DNA of 29,971 nucleotides, taken from positions 1 through 29,971 of the forward strand of contig JANPCU010000016.1 in the NCBI GenBank assembly GCA_031431195.1. Reading direction: 5' to 3'. The position numbers and the translations under genes were made by a program. Shown one piece after another: positions 8,257-16,072 of this stretch. How positions within the stretch are numbered: position 1 is the stretch's first letter; each line of letters begins with the position of its first letter. A model generated the notes under the pieces. That model saw only the letters and a list, made by a program, of their open reading frames with translations, was not told where the DNA came from and made no database searches. The DNA is from TH-plancto1 sp031431195. GTDB taxonomy: Bacteria; Planctomycetota; Planctomycetia; Planctomycetales; Planctomycetaceae.

Positions 8257-8416
8257 GTCCGCTCCCCCTGAAACTCGTCTTGCGATCCTCTTCGACCAGC
8301 CCCTACGATCCTCGCCTAATCGCATCTCGAAGAGTGGAACGCCATTCCGGATGTTGAGCCGTTCTGCCCCCGTGGGCAGGCTGGACAGGATGTCCCTTTG
8401 CAGTGCAGGTCCTGGA

Positions 8417-10591
8417 ATGAGTTCAGGTTCATCCCGATTGAGTCGTCGACTCGATGAAGCCCATTTCCCCTCAAAGTGGAACGCGCTGATCCCGGCCCCG
8501 TCGACGCTGCTGGGTGACGATTCATTCACCAGTGATCCCGTCTCGCAAGCTGTCGCGTCCGCCCGCGACTGGTTGCTGGATCATCAGCACATTGAAGGGT
8601 ACTGGATCGGCGAACTCGAAGGGGACTCGATCCTCGAGTCGGAGTACATCCTGCTGCTGGCCTACCTGGGGCGTGGGCAGTCGGAGCTAGCCCGCAAATG
8701 TGCCCGTACAATCCAGCAGGAGCAACTCCCGACCGGCGGTTGGGCGCTGTTCCCCGGTGGCCCACTGGAGGTCAGTGCTTCGGTCAAGGCGTACTGGACC
8801 CTCAAGATCACCGGGCATGACCCCGACGCGGAATACATGATCCGCGCCCGCGAGGCCATCCGCGCTGCCGGGGGAGCCGAACGGGTCAACAGCTTCACCC
8901 GCTTCTATTTCGCCTTGCTCGGGATCATTTCGTATCAGCAGTGCCCCGCTGTGCCGCCAGAATTGATGTTCATTCCCCCTTGGATGCCGTTCAATATCTA
9001 CGAGATGTCGGCCTGGTCACGAACAATCATTGTTCCACTCAGCCTGATTTGGGCCTTTCAACCGGTGGTCAAGCTGCTGCCGGAGCATGGGATCAGCGAA
9101 CTCTTCTTGCATGTCCCCGAGAAGTTGCCGGTGACAATGCCGCCGTCGGGACAGCTCGACGGTCTGAAGGGCCAGAGCTGGGTGAACTGGCACAAGGTGT
9201 TCGGGGCGATCGATGTCACCTGGAAGACGATCGAACGGCTGCACATCAAACCGCTGCGGAGTTGGGCAGTTCGCCGGGCCGCACAGTGGATGCTGGCCCG
9301 GTTTGCCAAGAGTGATGGACTCGGGGCGATCTTCCCGTCGATCATCTGGAGCATCATTTCGCTCAAGTGCCTGGGGCACTCGGAATCGTCGCCGGAGGTC
9401 CTCGCGGCTCTCCATGAGTTGGAGAAGCTCACCATCCACGAGGGGGACACCGCTCGGTTGGAACCGTGCCGCTCGCCGGTCTGGGACACCGCGATCAGCG
9501 TCATCGCCCTGCGCGAAGCGGGCGTCTCGGCGGACGCAGCTCCCCTGCGGATGGCGATTGACTGGCTCCTCTCGAAGGAAGTGCGCAGCCGTGGCGACTG
9601 GTCCGTGCGTCGGCCCGATGTCGAGCCCGCCGGCTGGTACTTCGAGTTCCACAACGAGTTCTATCCTGACATCGACGACACCATCATGACGACGATGGCC
9701 CTGGCGAAATGCCTGCCGGGGGATTCGCACGCCGCCTGGACGGCGGAGTTCGTCCCCGGTGAGACCAAGTCTCGCCATTCGGTTCCCAGCGACAAGGTCA
9801 ACACCGTGATCTTTGGCACGACGACCTCTGGGGCGCGAGCGGCCGCTGATGTCGATCGGATGCGTCCGATGCTCGATGCCATCGAGCGGGCTGTGCGCTG
9901 GATCTCGGCCATGCAGTGTCGCGAGGGGGGCTGGGCAGCCTTCGATGCCGACAACGACCGCGAGCTGTTCACGCGCGTCCCGTTTGCCGATCACAACGCG
10001 ATGATCGATCCCCCGACCGCCGACATCACCGCGCGCACGCTCGAGATGTATGGCCGACTGGGGGTCGGGGCCCATCATCCGACTTTGCAGAGAGCGATCG
10101 AGTTCGTCTGGAACGACCAGCAGCCCGACCACAGTTGGTACGGTCGCTGGGGCGTCAATTACCTGTATGGCACGTGGCAGGTGCTGGTCGGCCTGACCGC
10201 CGTCGGTGTGCCAGGGAACGACCCACGATTGCAAGCGGGAGCGAGCTGGTTGCGTCGAACTCAACAGGCTTGCGGCGGCTGGGGGGAGACTCCGCGCAGC
10301 TATGACGAGCCGGAACTGCGCGGCACCGGAACACCGACACCCTCGCAGACGGCCTGGGCCTTGATGGGACTGATGGCGGTGGGGGATCTGGACTCGGACG
10401 AGGTCCAGCGCGGCGTGCAGTACCTGTTGGAATCGCAGCGCCCCGACGGCACCTGGGACGAGCCGGAGTTCACGGGCACCGGGTTCCCGCGAGTGTTCTA
10501 CCTGCGGTATCACCTGTACCGCCACTACTTCCCGCTCATGGCCCTGGGGCGTTACGCGGGATTGCGGCGGTCTCAATCGATTGAGAAATAG
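8417..10591 (+). CDS. shc: Squalene-hopene cyclase
   Basis: The enzyme cyclises squalene to hopene/hopanol at the membrane, the committed step to hopanoids. From ATG 8417 it is 724 residues, somewhat longer than the usual 620-680, the excess lying before the first helix (VASARDWLLDHQHIEGYWIGELEGDS). The catalytic DxDD appears as DIDDT at residues 418-422. QW-type repeats are plain: GGWALFPGG, GGWAAFDADNDRELFTR, GRWGVNYLYGTWQ, GGWGETPRSYDEPELRGTG and DGTWDEPEFTGTGFPRVFYL. The frame remains open to 8114 through repeats, so the start is uncertain; AGG seven bases before 8417 gives mild support. No hpn genes or squalene synthases are adjacent. Confidence 0.93.
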   Translation: MSSGSSRLSRRLDEAHFPSKWNALIPAPSTLLGDDSFTSDPVSQAVASARDWLLDHQHIEGYWIGELEGDSILESEYILLLAYLGRGQSELARKCARTIQQEQLPTGGWALFPGGPLEVSASVKAYWTLKITGHDPDAEYMIRAREAIRAAGGAERVNSFTRFYFALLGIISYQQCPAVPPELMFIPPWMPFNIYEMSAWSRTIIVPLSLIWAFQPVVKLLPEHGISELFLHVPEKLPVTMPPSGQLDGLKGQSWVNWHKVFGAIDVTWKTIERLHIKPLRSWAVRRAAQWMLARFAKSDGLGAIFPSIIWSIISLKCLGHSESSPEVLAALHELEKLTIHEGDTARLEPCRSPVWDTAISVIALREAGVSADAAPLRMAIDWLLSKEVRSRGDWSVRRPDVEPAGWYFEFHNEFYPDIDDTIMTTMALAKCLPGDSHAAWTAEFVPGETKSRHSVPSDKVNTVIFGTTTSGARAAADVDRMRPMLDAIERAVRWISAMQCREGGWAAFDADNDRELFTRVPFADHNAMIDPPTADITARTLEMYGRLGVGAHHPTLQRAIEFVWNDQQPDHSWYGRWGVNYLYGTWQVLVGLTAVGVPGNDPRLQAGASWLRRTQQACGGWGETPRSYDEPELRGTGTPTPSQTAWALMGLMAVGDLDSDEVQRGVQYLLESQRPDGTWDEPEFTGTGFPRVFYLRYHLYRHYFPLMALGRYAGLRRSQSIEK

Positions 10592-10663
10592 TCTTCACAA
10601 TCACCGATTCTGGCCGGGGACCGCGTGCCGTAGACTCACGAGCCAGAACGATTTCGCTAGACT

Positions 10664-10682
10664 GAGTTCATCCCCTGAACTC
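10664..10682. other. Small inverted repeat upstream of mtnA
   Basis: GAGTTCA and TGAACTC pair around TCCCC, 27 bases before the mtnA start. It could be an operator or a leader hairpin; there is no further support. Confidence 0.3.
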
Positions 10683-10708
10683 GTTCCGAAATCCGTCCCG
10701 AGGCACTG

Positions 10709-11815
10709 ATGCCGACTCCCGCTGCCACGATGACCTGGTTCGGTGACGCTCTCACAGGCTCGATTAGTCTGATCGATCAAACGCTGCTCCCGACCGAGTT
10801 GGTTCACATCGACTGCCGGACTGTCGCCCAGGTCTGGGAGGCGATCAAGATGCTGCGGGTGCGCGGGGCACCCGCCATTGGAGTCTCGGCGGCGTATGGG
10901 GTCGTCATCGGCGTGCAGTCCACGGTTGACGACTCTCCAGAACAGTTCCTCACGGTGTTAAACTCAGTCGGTGCCGAACTGGCCGGGAGTCGACCGACAG
11001 CTGTCAATCTCTTCTGGGCCATCGACCGCATGCAGCGCGTCGGGCAGTTGCTGGCTCATCTCCGGGGGACGGAGCGTGTGGAGTTTCTGCTGGCCGAGGC
11101 CCGCCTCATCGAAACCGAAGACCGGGCGATGTGTACCGCCATCGGTCGCGTGGGGGCGGAGTATCTGCCTCAGTCATGCGGCGTGCTGACTCATTGCAAT
11201 GCGGGGGGCCTCGCCACGGCGGGGGACGGGACGGCACTGGCGGTCCTTTTCGCGGCTCATGCTCAAGGCAAACGCCTGCAAGTCTACGCCGACGAGACCC
11301 GCCCCCTGCTGCAAGGTGCCCGCCTGACCAGTTGGGAACTGATGCAGCGCGGCGTTCCCGTCACCCTCATTTGCGACAGCATGGCGGGCTGGGTGATGCA
11401 CGAGGGCCGCGTACAAGCGGTCATCGTCGGAGCGGACCGCATCGCCGCCAACGGAGACGCCGCCAACAAGATCGGCACCTACTCCGTGGCTCAGCTGGCA
11501 GCTGCCCATCGGATTCCGTTTTACGTCGCTGCACCAAGCAGCACGTTCGACCTGACGCTTCCCAATGGCACGGGCATCCCCATCGAAGAGCGGGCCAGCA
11601 CCGAGATCACGCATGGCTTTGGCAAGCAGACCGCACCGACCGGCGTGGAGGTCTACAACCCCGCCTTCGATGTCACCCCGGCGCACCTGATCCGGGCGAT
11701 CTTTACGGAGAAGGGAGCGATCGAACCGGTGAACACCGACACCGTTCGACAGGTTCTCTCGCGAGAGACTACAGACAGAGGGGTTCGTGGCTCACAACCC
11801 ATCGTTGAGCGGTAG
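10709..11815 (+). CDS. mtnA: S-methyl-5-thioribose-1-phosphate isomerase (MtnA)
   Basis: MtnA converts methylthioribose-1-phosphate to methylthioribulose-1-phosphate in the methionine salvage pathway, in the cytoplasm. The 368-residue protein has the eIF2B-like isomerase fold. RGAPAIGVSAAYGV is the phosphate-binding signature, and Cys163 in LTHCNAGGLAT and Asp243 in GADRIAANGD match the two catalytic residues of the family. DETRPLLQGARLTSWEL, NKIGTYSVA and APSSTFDL also match. ATG 10709 has a GAGG a few bases upstream. It is separated from the cyclase by about 117 bases. The convergent M29 peptidase ends 75 bases downstream. No other salvage genes are adjacent. Confidence 0.95.
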   Translation: MPTPAATMTWFGDALTGSISLIDQTLLPTELVHIDCRTVAQVWEAIKMLRVRGAPAIGVSAAYGVVIGVQSTVDDSPEQFLTVLNSVGAELAGSRPTAVNLFWAIDRMQRVGQLLAHLRGTERVEFLLAEARLIETEDRAMCTAIGRVGAEYLPQSCGVLTHCNAGGLATAGDGTALAVLFAAHAQGKRLQVYADETRPLLQGARLTSWELMQRGVPVTLICDSMAGWVMHEGRVQAVIVGADRIAANGDAANKIGTYSVAQLAAAHRIPFYVAAPSSTFDLTLPNGTGIPIEERASTEITHGFGKQTAPTGVEVYNPAFDVTPAHLIRAIFTEKGAIEPVNTDTVRQVLSRETTDRGVRGSQPIVER

Positions 11816-11816
11816 C

Positions 11817-11872
11817 AAGTGCGGCGCACTTCTCGGAATGGTGGGCCTGCGCCCCAAGCGGCTGGTCCCACC
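11817..11872. terminator. Hairpins between convergent mtnA and the M29 peptidase
   Basis: AAGTGC-GGC-GCACTT (11817-11831) is a short stem beginning right after the mtnA stop. GGTGGG (from 11840) can pair with CCCACC (ending 11872). Lying between two convergent genes, these may end transcription in both directions. The T-runs are poor. Confidence 0.4.
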
Positions 11873-11889
11873 CTACGTCACTGGTCTAC

Positions 11890-13005
11890 TCACAATCCTT
11901 CATTGAGGGGCAGCAAGGCCTCGGGGATGAAGCGTCCATCCTGGCGCACGAGTTTCCCGTCGAACCAAATCTCCCCGCCGCCGTACTCCGGTGTCTGGAT
12001 GAGTACGAGATCCCAATGCACGCGGCTGCGGTTGCCGTTGTCGGCGGTTTCGTAGGCTTGGCCGGGGGTGAAGTGCAGGGACCCGCCAATTTTCTCGTCG
12101 AACAGTGTGTCGAGCATCGGCTTCTTCACACGGTTGTTACAGCCCAGCGACCACTCGCCGATGTAGCGGGCCCCCTCGTCCGAGTCGAGAATCTGATTCA
12201 GCCGCGCCGTCTCGCCTCGGCACTCGGCGTGGACGATCTTCCCGTCTTGGAGTTCGAACTTGATCCCCTCGAACACGGTCCCCTGATACAGCGAGCCGGT
12301 GTTGTAGCTGATGACCCCATTGCAGCTGGTACGCACCGGAGCCGTGAACACCTCGCCGTCCGGGATGTTGCGGCGACCGTTGCAGGGGATGACCGGGATG
12401 TCCTTGATCGAGAATCTGAGGTCGGTCCCCGGCCCCTTGATCTGCACCTGCTCGGTCGCCAGCATCAGCTCGCGGAGTGGTTCTTGCCGCCGGGCCATCT
12501 CGGCGTAGTCAGCAGTGCAGACATCGAAGTAGTAGTCCTCGAACGCCTCGGTACTCATGCGGGCCAGTTGGGCCATTGAAGCCGTCGGATAGCGCAGGAC
12601 GACCCACTTCGTCTTCGGCACACGCAACGCCGTATGCACCGGCTGCCACCAGAGCCGCTGGTACAGGTCCATCTGCTCGGGTGGCACATCAGCCATCGCG
12701 TTCGAGTTACTGGCCCCGCGAATGCCGATGTACGCCTGCATCTTCGCCATCGTGTCGCGCTCGATCTCGCCGATCAACTGCATGCCGGTCTCGGTCGCGG
12801 TGCGGTACAGCGACCGCAGTACGCTGGTGTTGCGGAGCGAGACGACGGGATGCGCCCCCTTCTCCGCCGCGATCTCGACGAGGTTCGAGATCAGCTGGGG
12901 GTCGGGCAGGTCGAACGCCTCGATGAGTACCTTCTCGCCGGGTTCGAGGCGGGTCGAGTGCTCGATGAGGAGCCGGGCGAGTTTTTCGATTCGGGGGTCA
13001 CGCAT
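11890..13005 (-). CDS. Aminopeptidase, M29 family (AmpS/AmpT type)
   Basis: This metallo-aminopeptidase releases N-terminal residues using two metal ions. The 371-residue protein has the normal family length. The expected metal ligands can be placed with family-like spacing: Glu218 in NIPDGEVFTAP, Glu284 in YIGEWSLGCNN, His311 in GGSLHFTPGQAYE, and His330 and Asp332 in SRVHWDLV. Tyr318, seven residues after His311, fits the catalytic tyrosine. The N-terminal half (KLARLLIEHSTRLEPGEKVLIEA) matches the family's dimerisation and domain-one start. It acts in the cytoplasm, with no signal peptide. It reads towards mtnA and appears monocistronic. Confidence 0.92.
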   Translation of the reverse strand: MRDPRIEKLARLLIEHSTRLEPGEKVLIEAFDLPDPQLISNLVEIAAEKGAHPVVSLRNTSVLRSLYRTATETGMQLIGEIERDTMAKMQAYIGIRGASNSNAMADVPPEQMDLYQRLWWQPVHTALRVPKTKWVVLRYPTASMAQLARMSTEAFEDYYFDVCTADYAEMARRQEPLRELMLATEQVQIKGPGTDLRFSIKDIPVIPCNGRRNIPDGEVFTAPVRTSCNGVISYNTGSLYQGTVFEGIKFELQDGKIVHAECRGETARLNQILDSDEGARYIGEWSLGCNNRVKKPMLDTLFDEKIGGSLHFTPGQAYETADNGNRSRVHWDLVLIQTPEYGGGEIWFDGKLVRQDGRFIPEALLPLNEGL

Positions 13006-13188
13006 GGGAGGATGCCTTCAGTCATCGGGGGGCCGCAAAGCAGAAAGATAGAGAATCTTCGAGAAAAGATCAGCCTCAACCAGTCGGGATGGCGGGGTCA
13101 GGAGGCTTGGCGGATGGCCCTGCGGGCAGTGCGTCATCCACCGGAGAGGCTCAGGTCGCCCCCAGCGGCTCCCGGTGTGCTTCACCGC

Positions 13189-13770
13189 CTACTTCAGCAA
13201 AGTCAGACGAGAGGCATGATACGACAACACCTTCAATGGCTTGGCAGTATCCTGGTCTTCGATCAACACGACCCACACCAACCAACCCGGCGCGAGTGTC
13301 TGCTTCAGCTGGAGACCCGATTCAAACGAACACGTCGTTGGCTGTCCCGCAGCAATCGTCACCTGTGATTCTGATCCACTGGAACGAGACACCTCGTTCA
13401 TTTCGAGATCAAACACCAGCATTCGAGTCGACAGTTTCACCACTTGGTCTTTAGCGGCCATCTTCCCCTTGCCCACCCGGTAATCGATGCGACATGACAC
13501 GGCTGGCTCTTCCGGCAGTCGATCGTCGGAGGCTGCCAAGGTGACTGTTGTCGAAATCACACTGGCATCAAGGCTAGGAGCAGTCAGGTCGACCCACTGG
13601 CTCGCAGTCGAATCCTTTAAGGCCGAGGTGTCCTGCAATACATATCCAAGACGAATCAGAGTCTGATGTAAGTTGGGTTCCTTGTGCTGCACCGGCTCTG
13701 GCGGTGAGCCAAACCCCAACGCCACCACGGAAGAGAGACAAAGGATCGCAGCCAAGCAAGCACGTTTCAT
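13189..13770 (-). CDS. Small secreted protein of unknown function
   Basis: The 193-residue protein starts at the ATG at 13770, where GGAGA lies at a better distance than for the ATG at 13776. MKRACLAAILCLSSVVALGFGSP is a signal peptide. The mature part is strand-rich (LDASVISTTVTLAAS, SCRIDYRVGKG, STRMLVFDLEMNEVSRSSG, WLVWVVLIEDQD) and could be an immunoglobulin-like sandwich. No catalytic motif or lipobox is evident. It lies beside the mobile-element scar on the same strand, but nothing ties it to transposition. I do not recognise it. Confidence 0.65.
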   Translation of the reverse strand: MKRACLAAILCLSSVVALGFGSPPEPVQHKEPNLHQTLIRLGYVLQDTSALKDSTASQWVDLTAPSLDASVISTTVTLAASDDRLPEEPAVSCRIDYRVGKGKMAAKDQVVKLSTRMLVFDLEMNEVSRSSGSESQVTIAAGQPTTCSFESGLQLKQTLAPGWLVWVVLIEDQDTAKPLKVLSYHASRLTLLK

Positions 13771-13969
13771 AGACATTTCTCCACACGCAGGCTATCCGAA
13801 AAGCCAAAAACCATCAAACCGCACTGGCGGAAGGGATAAAGGGGTCAGGTCTGAATGGCTCTGTCGCCGCTGCATTTTTCGCCTGCTGACGCGGGGATTG
13901 GACTGGGGCGACGGGGATCAGAGTATTATGATCGATACGGCATGGGGTGTTCTTAAGGGGCTCCGCATC

Positions 13970-14275
13970 TTATCGATTGGAAATTTGCAGGAGCAGAGTC
14001 TCGATGTGGTCGTTATTCCAGCCGGCTTGCTTCCGTTGCCGGTGATGCTGCCTTTGAACTGAGTGTCCTGCGTCAGAATCATCAGGGCCAGCTGCCTCAG
14101 CATCGAAGTAATCACGGGGCCGTTCCCTTTGCGAATGCGGCTCGAATCTTGTGCAAAAACGAGATCGAGCATCCAGTGTAATTGGTTCTCAATCGACCAG
14201 TGGCCGCGAATGGCCTTGGCCAGGCGTTTGACTTTCACGGGGAGGATACTGAGATAAAACTGAGCTTCGTGCTGC
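13970..14275 (-). pseudogene. C-terminal remnant of an ISAs1-family transposase, frameshifted
   Basis: On the minus strand the fragment opens near 14271 with EAQFYLSILPVKVKRLAKAI, then RGHWSIENQLHWMLDLVF and DSSRIRKGNGP, the C-terminal signature of ISAs1 (H-repeat-associated) transposases. After FKGSITGNGSKP the frame shifts near 14020-14030, and in the new frame GWNNDHIETLLLQISNR ends at TAA 13970-13972, the usual family ending. The N-terminal and catalytic two thirds are missing. The fragment stops where the terminal repeat of the neighbouring IS begins, consistent with insertion of that IS followed by loss of the other half. Confidence 0.85.
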
Positions 14276-14295
14276 CTGCACTTTCGGGCATCTCT
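14276..14295 (+). repeat. Terminal inverted repeat, low end of the IS
   Basis: CTGCACTTTCGGGCATCTCT sits immediately after the transposase stop at 14301-14303 in minus-strand order. It matches the complement of 15746-15765 at 16 of 20 positions. Confidence 0.75.
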
Positions 14296-14300
14296 CCCTC

Positions 14301-15647
14301 TCATACCGCGAGTCTGAGCAGGCGTTGGAGCAGGTTGCGGATTATTTGGGGGAGGGGTGCGGCGGTGGTCTGCTGGGATAATTCATTGAGCAGGCCTTGA
14401 GTTTGTAAGGCTTTTCGCTTGTCGGCGTGGGACGGGCGACGATCGGCGGTGTCCCAGGGCGAGTCGTTACGCTGGGTCAGCTGCTGGGCTTTCAGGGGCC
14501 AGGCCCACAACTCGGTCAGGGTGAACAGCCTCAGATTCAGGTGCCAGCAGCCGATGTTCGACCAGAGGTTGCGGTCCTGTTGCTGGCCCGCGCCCCAGAC
14601 TTCTTTCACATCGTGGAAAACCTGTTCAATCGTCGAGCGATCGGCGAAGGCTTCGATGATCTCGCGGACGGTCGAATTAATGTTTGTACAGGATAAGAAC
14701 TGCGGTCCGTGGCCCTCTTTGATAATGACCATGCGGATCGTGCCGCCGAAGGTCTCATGCGTGGCGAGGAACGTCTTCGTGGTCTTCACCACATCCTTCC
14801 CAGAGACCGGACAAGTGACCTCGGTCCAGCCTTGTGGATGGGCCGCGCGCTTCGCCAGGGAGGGGCGGTTCACGCCGTACTTACGAGGTCGTCCGCGACC
14901 GGGGTTCTGCACCACCGCAGGCACGTCATGCAGGGCCGCGTCTTTACGGAGGCAACCGACCACCGTGATGCCGTGCTCCATCAGCGGACGCACGAACGGC
15001 ATCGCCGTATAGGCTCCATCGGCCACGGCCCACATCGCTTTTCCCGCAGCCTGGATGCGGCGGGCGGATCACAACACGAGTTCAGCGGCTTGCACCCGCT
15101 TGGTCTGAAATGTCCAACGGGACTCGGGTGGAAGCTTCTCGATATTGACCTGACGCACGTACAACCACGACCAGATCGGCAGCCCGATCGACCCCCACAA
15201 CGAGTGCCGCACACAGACCGCCAGCGTCACCCAGACGTGACCGTAACAGAACTCGTTCCCCGTCGGACCCGGCGTCGGATCATGATGCCGTATTCAGCTC
15301 TCTGGGGCCGCCCCCGCGACCTGCGGACCATAACGCTTCGTCGGCGTGTCATCGATGACCAACAGCACACGTGACTCGTCTTTTAAGACACGCTGTAATA
15401 CTAACCCCAAGACACGATCACCGAGCGACAGCCAACCACGCCCGACCGTCTGCAAGAAGTCATCGTATCCCCGATTATCGTCCTGCAATCCTCCCGCCCG
15501 CCACCACGTCGTGACCGTGCGTCGACCACTGGCAAACAACATCCCCAACATCACCAGCGGCAACCGCCAACGCGACCGACCATCGATCGCCGCCGCCAAC
15601 CAGTCGGCCCACTCTGTCCATTCCTCGGGTGCCTGATACACTGCCAT
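14301..15647 (-). pseudogene. DDE transposase (IS4/IS701-like) with two in-frame stops
   Basis: One reading frame of 448 codons runs from ATG 15647 to TGA 14301-14303 and is broken by TGA at 15294-15296 and TGA at 15069-15071. The pieces are collinear: MAVYQAPEEWTEWADWLAAA, VIDDTPTKRYGPQ with the first catalytic Asp (99/100), HHDPTPGPTGNEFCYGHVWV, MWAVADGAY with a likely second Asp, then DRSTIEQVFHDVKEVWGAG with the likely catalytic Glu. The second stop (LVL-stop-SARR) looks like a TGG to TGA change. The first lies in a short stretch that appears inserted between GPQVAGA and HHDP. Three peptides could be made, but none would carry a complete DDE triad. Confidence 0.87.
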
Positions 15648-15745
15648 CCGTGGCTCTCCGTGGGTTGCGTTCGGTGCGTCAATTCACCCGAACTCTCCCC
15701 GATGAGCCACTTTCATTGGCAGATCACTTTCCCCTGCCCATCCAC

Positions 15746-15765
15746 GGACTTGCCCCAAAGTGCAG
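15746..15765 (-). repeat. Terminal inverted repeat, high end of the IS
   Basis: Read on the minus strand this is CTGCACTTTGGGGCAAGTCC, matching the low end. It finishes only 22 bases before the ATG of the BFD-like gene. Confidence 0.75.
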
Positions 15766-15787
15766 CACTTTTTCCACGGACCTACTC

Positions 15788-16069
15788 ATGGAACTCGACG
15801 ACGAAGTCTGTCTCTGCTTCCATGTCAGCAAGCGCAAGCTGCTGAGCTACATGCGGATCAACAAAGTCCGTATGCGGCGGGCGAGTCAGCTGTGCGAGTG
15901 CAGCGGAGCCGGGACGGGGTGCGGGTGGTGCGTGGGATACTTGAAGTGGCTGTTCGCGCAGCAGAATCCCGAGGCTGCGGAGGCCGAGGCGGCGCATCAT
16001 GCGGAGCCGACTTCGGCGGAACATCGTGCGGGGCGCTCCGTCTATCTCAAGCAGAAAGAGGAGGGCTGA
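15788..16069 (+). CDS. BFD-like [2Fe-2S] protein
   Basis: The 93-residue protein has the bacterioferritin-associated-ferredoxin-like cluster pattern: Cys8-x-Cys10 (CLCFH) and Cys45-x2-Cys48 (GTGCGWC), with extra Cys36 and Cys38. Such domains bind one [2Fe-2S] cluster and pass electrons or sense iron or redox state. The tail after residue 60 is Ala/Glu-rich and charged. ATG 15788 is the first start after the IS end; an open frame from 15629 would run through IS sequence and is rejected. Its TGA is three bases before the DUF1501 start, so the two are almost certainly one transcript. No bacterioferritin is present, so its partner is unknown. Confidence 0.87.
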   Translation: MELDDEVCLCFHVSKRKLLSYMRINKVRMRRASQLCECSGAGTGCGWCVGYLKWLFAQQNPEAAEAEAAHHAEPTSAEHRAGRSVYLKQKEEG

Positions 16070-16072
16070 GCG

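Larger units (their letters stand above)
14276..15765 (-). mobile_element. Insertion sequence about 1.49 kb with terminal inverted repeats, inactive
   Basis: The low end begins CTGCACTTTCGGGCATCTCT (14276-14295). The high end, read on the minus strand from 15765, is CTGCACTTTGGGGCAAGTCC. They agree at 16 of 20 positions, including the first nine. The repeats bracket one minus-strand transposase frame of the DDE type. Bases flanking the two ends (CTGC before 14276, CACT after 15765) do not form a target duplication, so the insertion has been rearranged. Assignment to an IS4/IS701-like group rests on the transposase motifs and is tentative. Confidence 0.8.

Noticed and set aside
8114..8416. Extension of the cyclase frame by about 100 codons
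   Set aside because: It runs through dispersed repeats and has no similarity to the family.
13818..13860. AAAGGGGTCAGGTCTGAATGG motif as a REP element
   Set aside because: It resembles a motif I associate with repeat-linked transposases, but there is no second copy or hairpin here to support a call.
13918..14304. A separate intact gene overlapping the transposase stop (ATGA)
   Set aside because: It is the C-terminal part of an ISAs1 transposase read from a chance ATG inside the IS end, and its own end is frameshifted.
15629..15787. Longer start for the BFD-like protein
   Set aside because: The extra segment reads through the IS terminal repeat and transposase start on the other strand.
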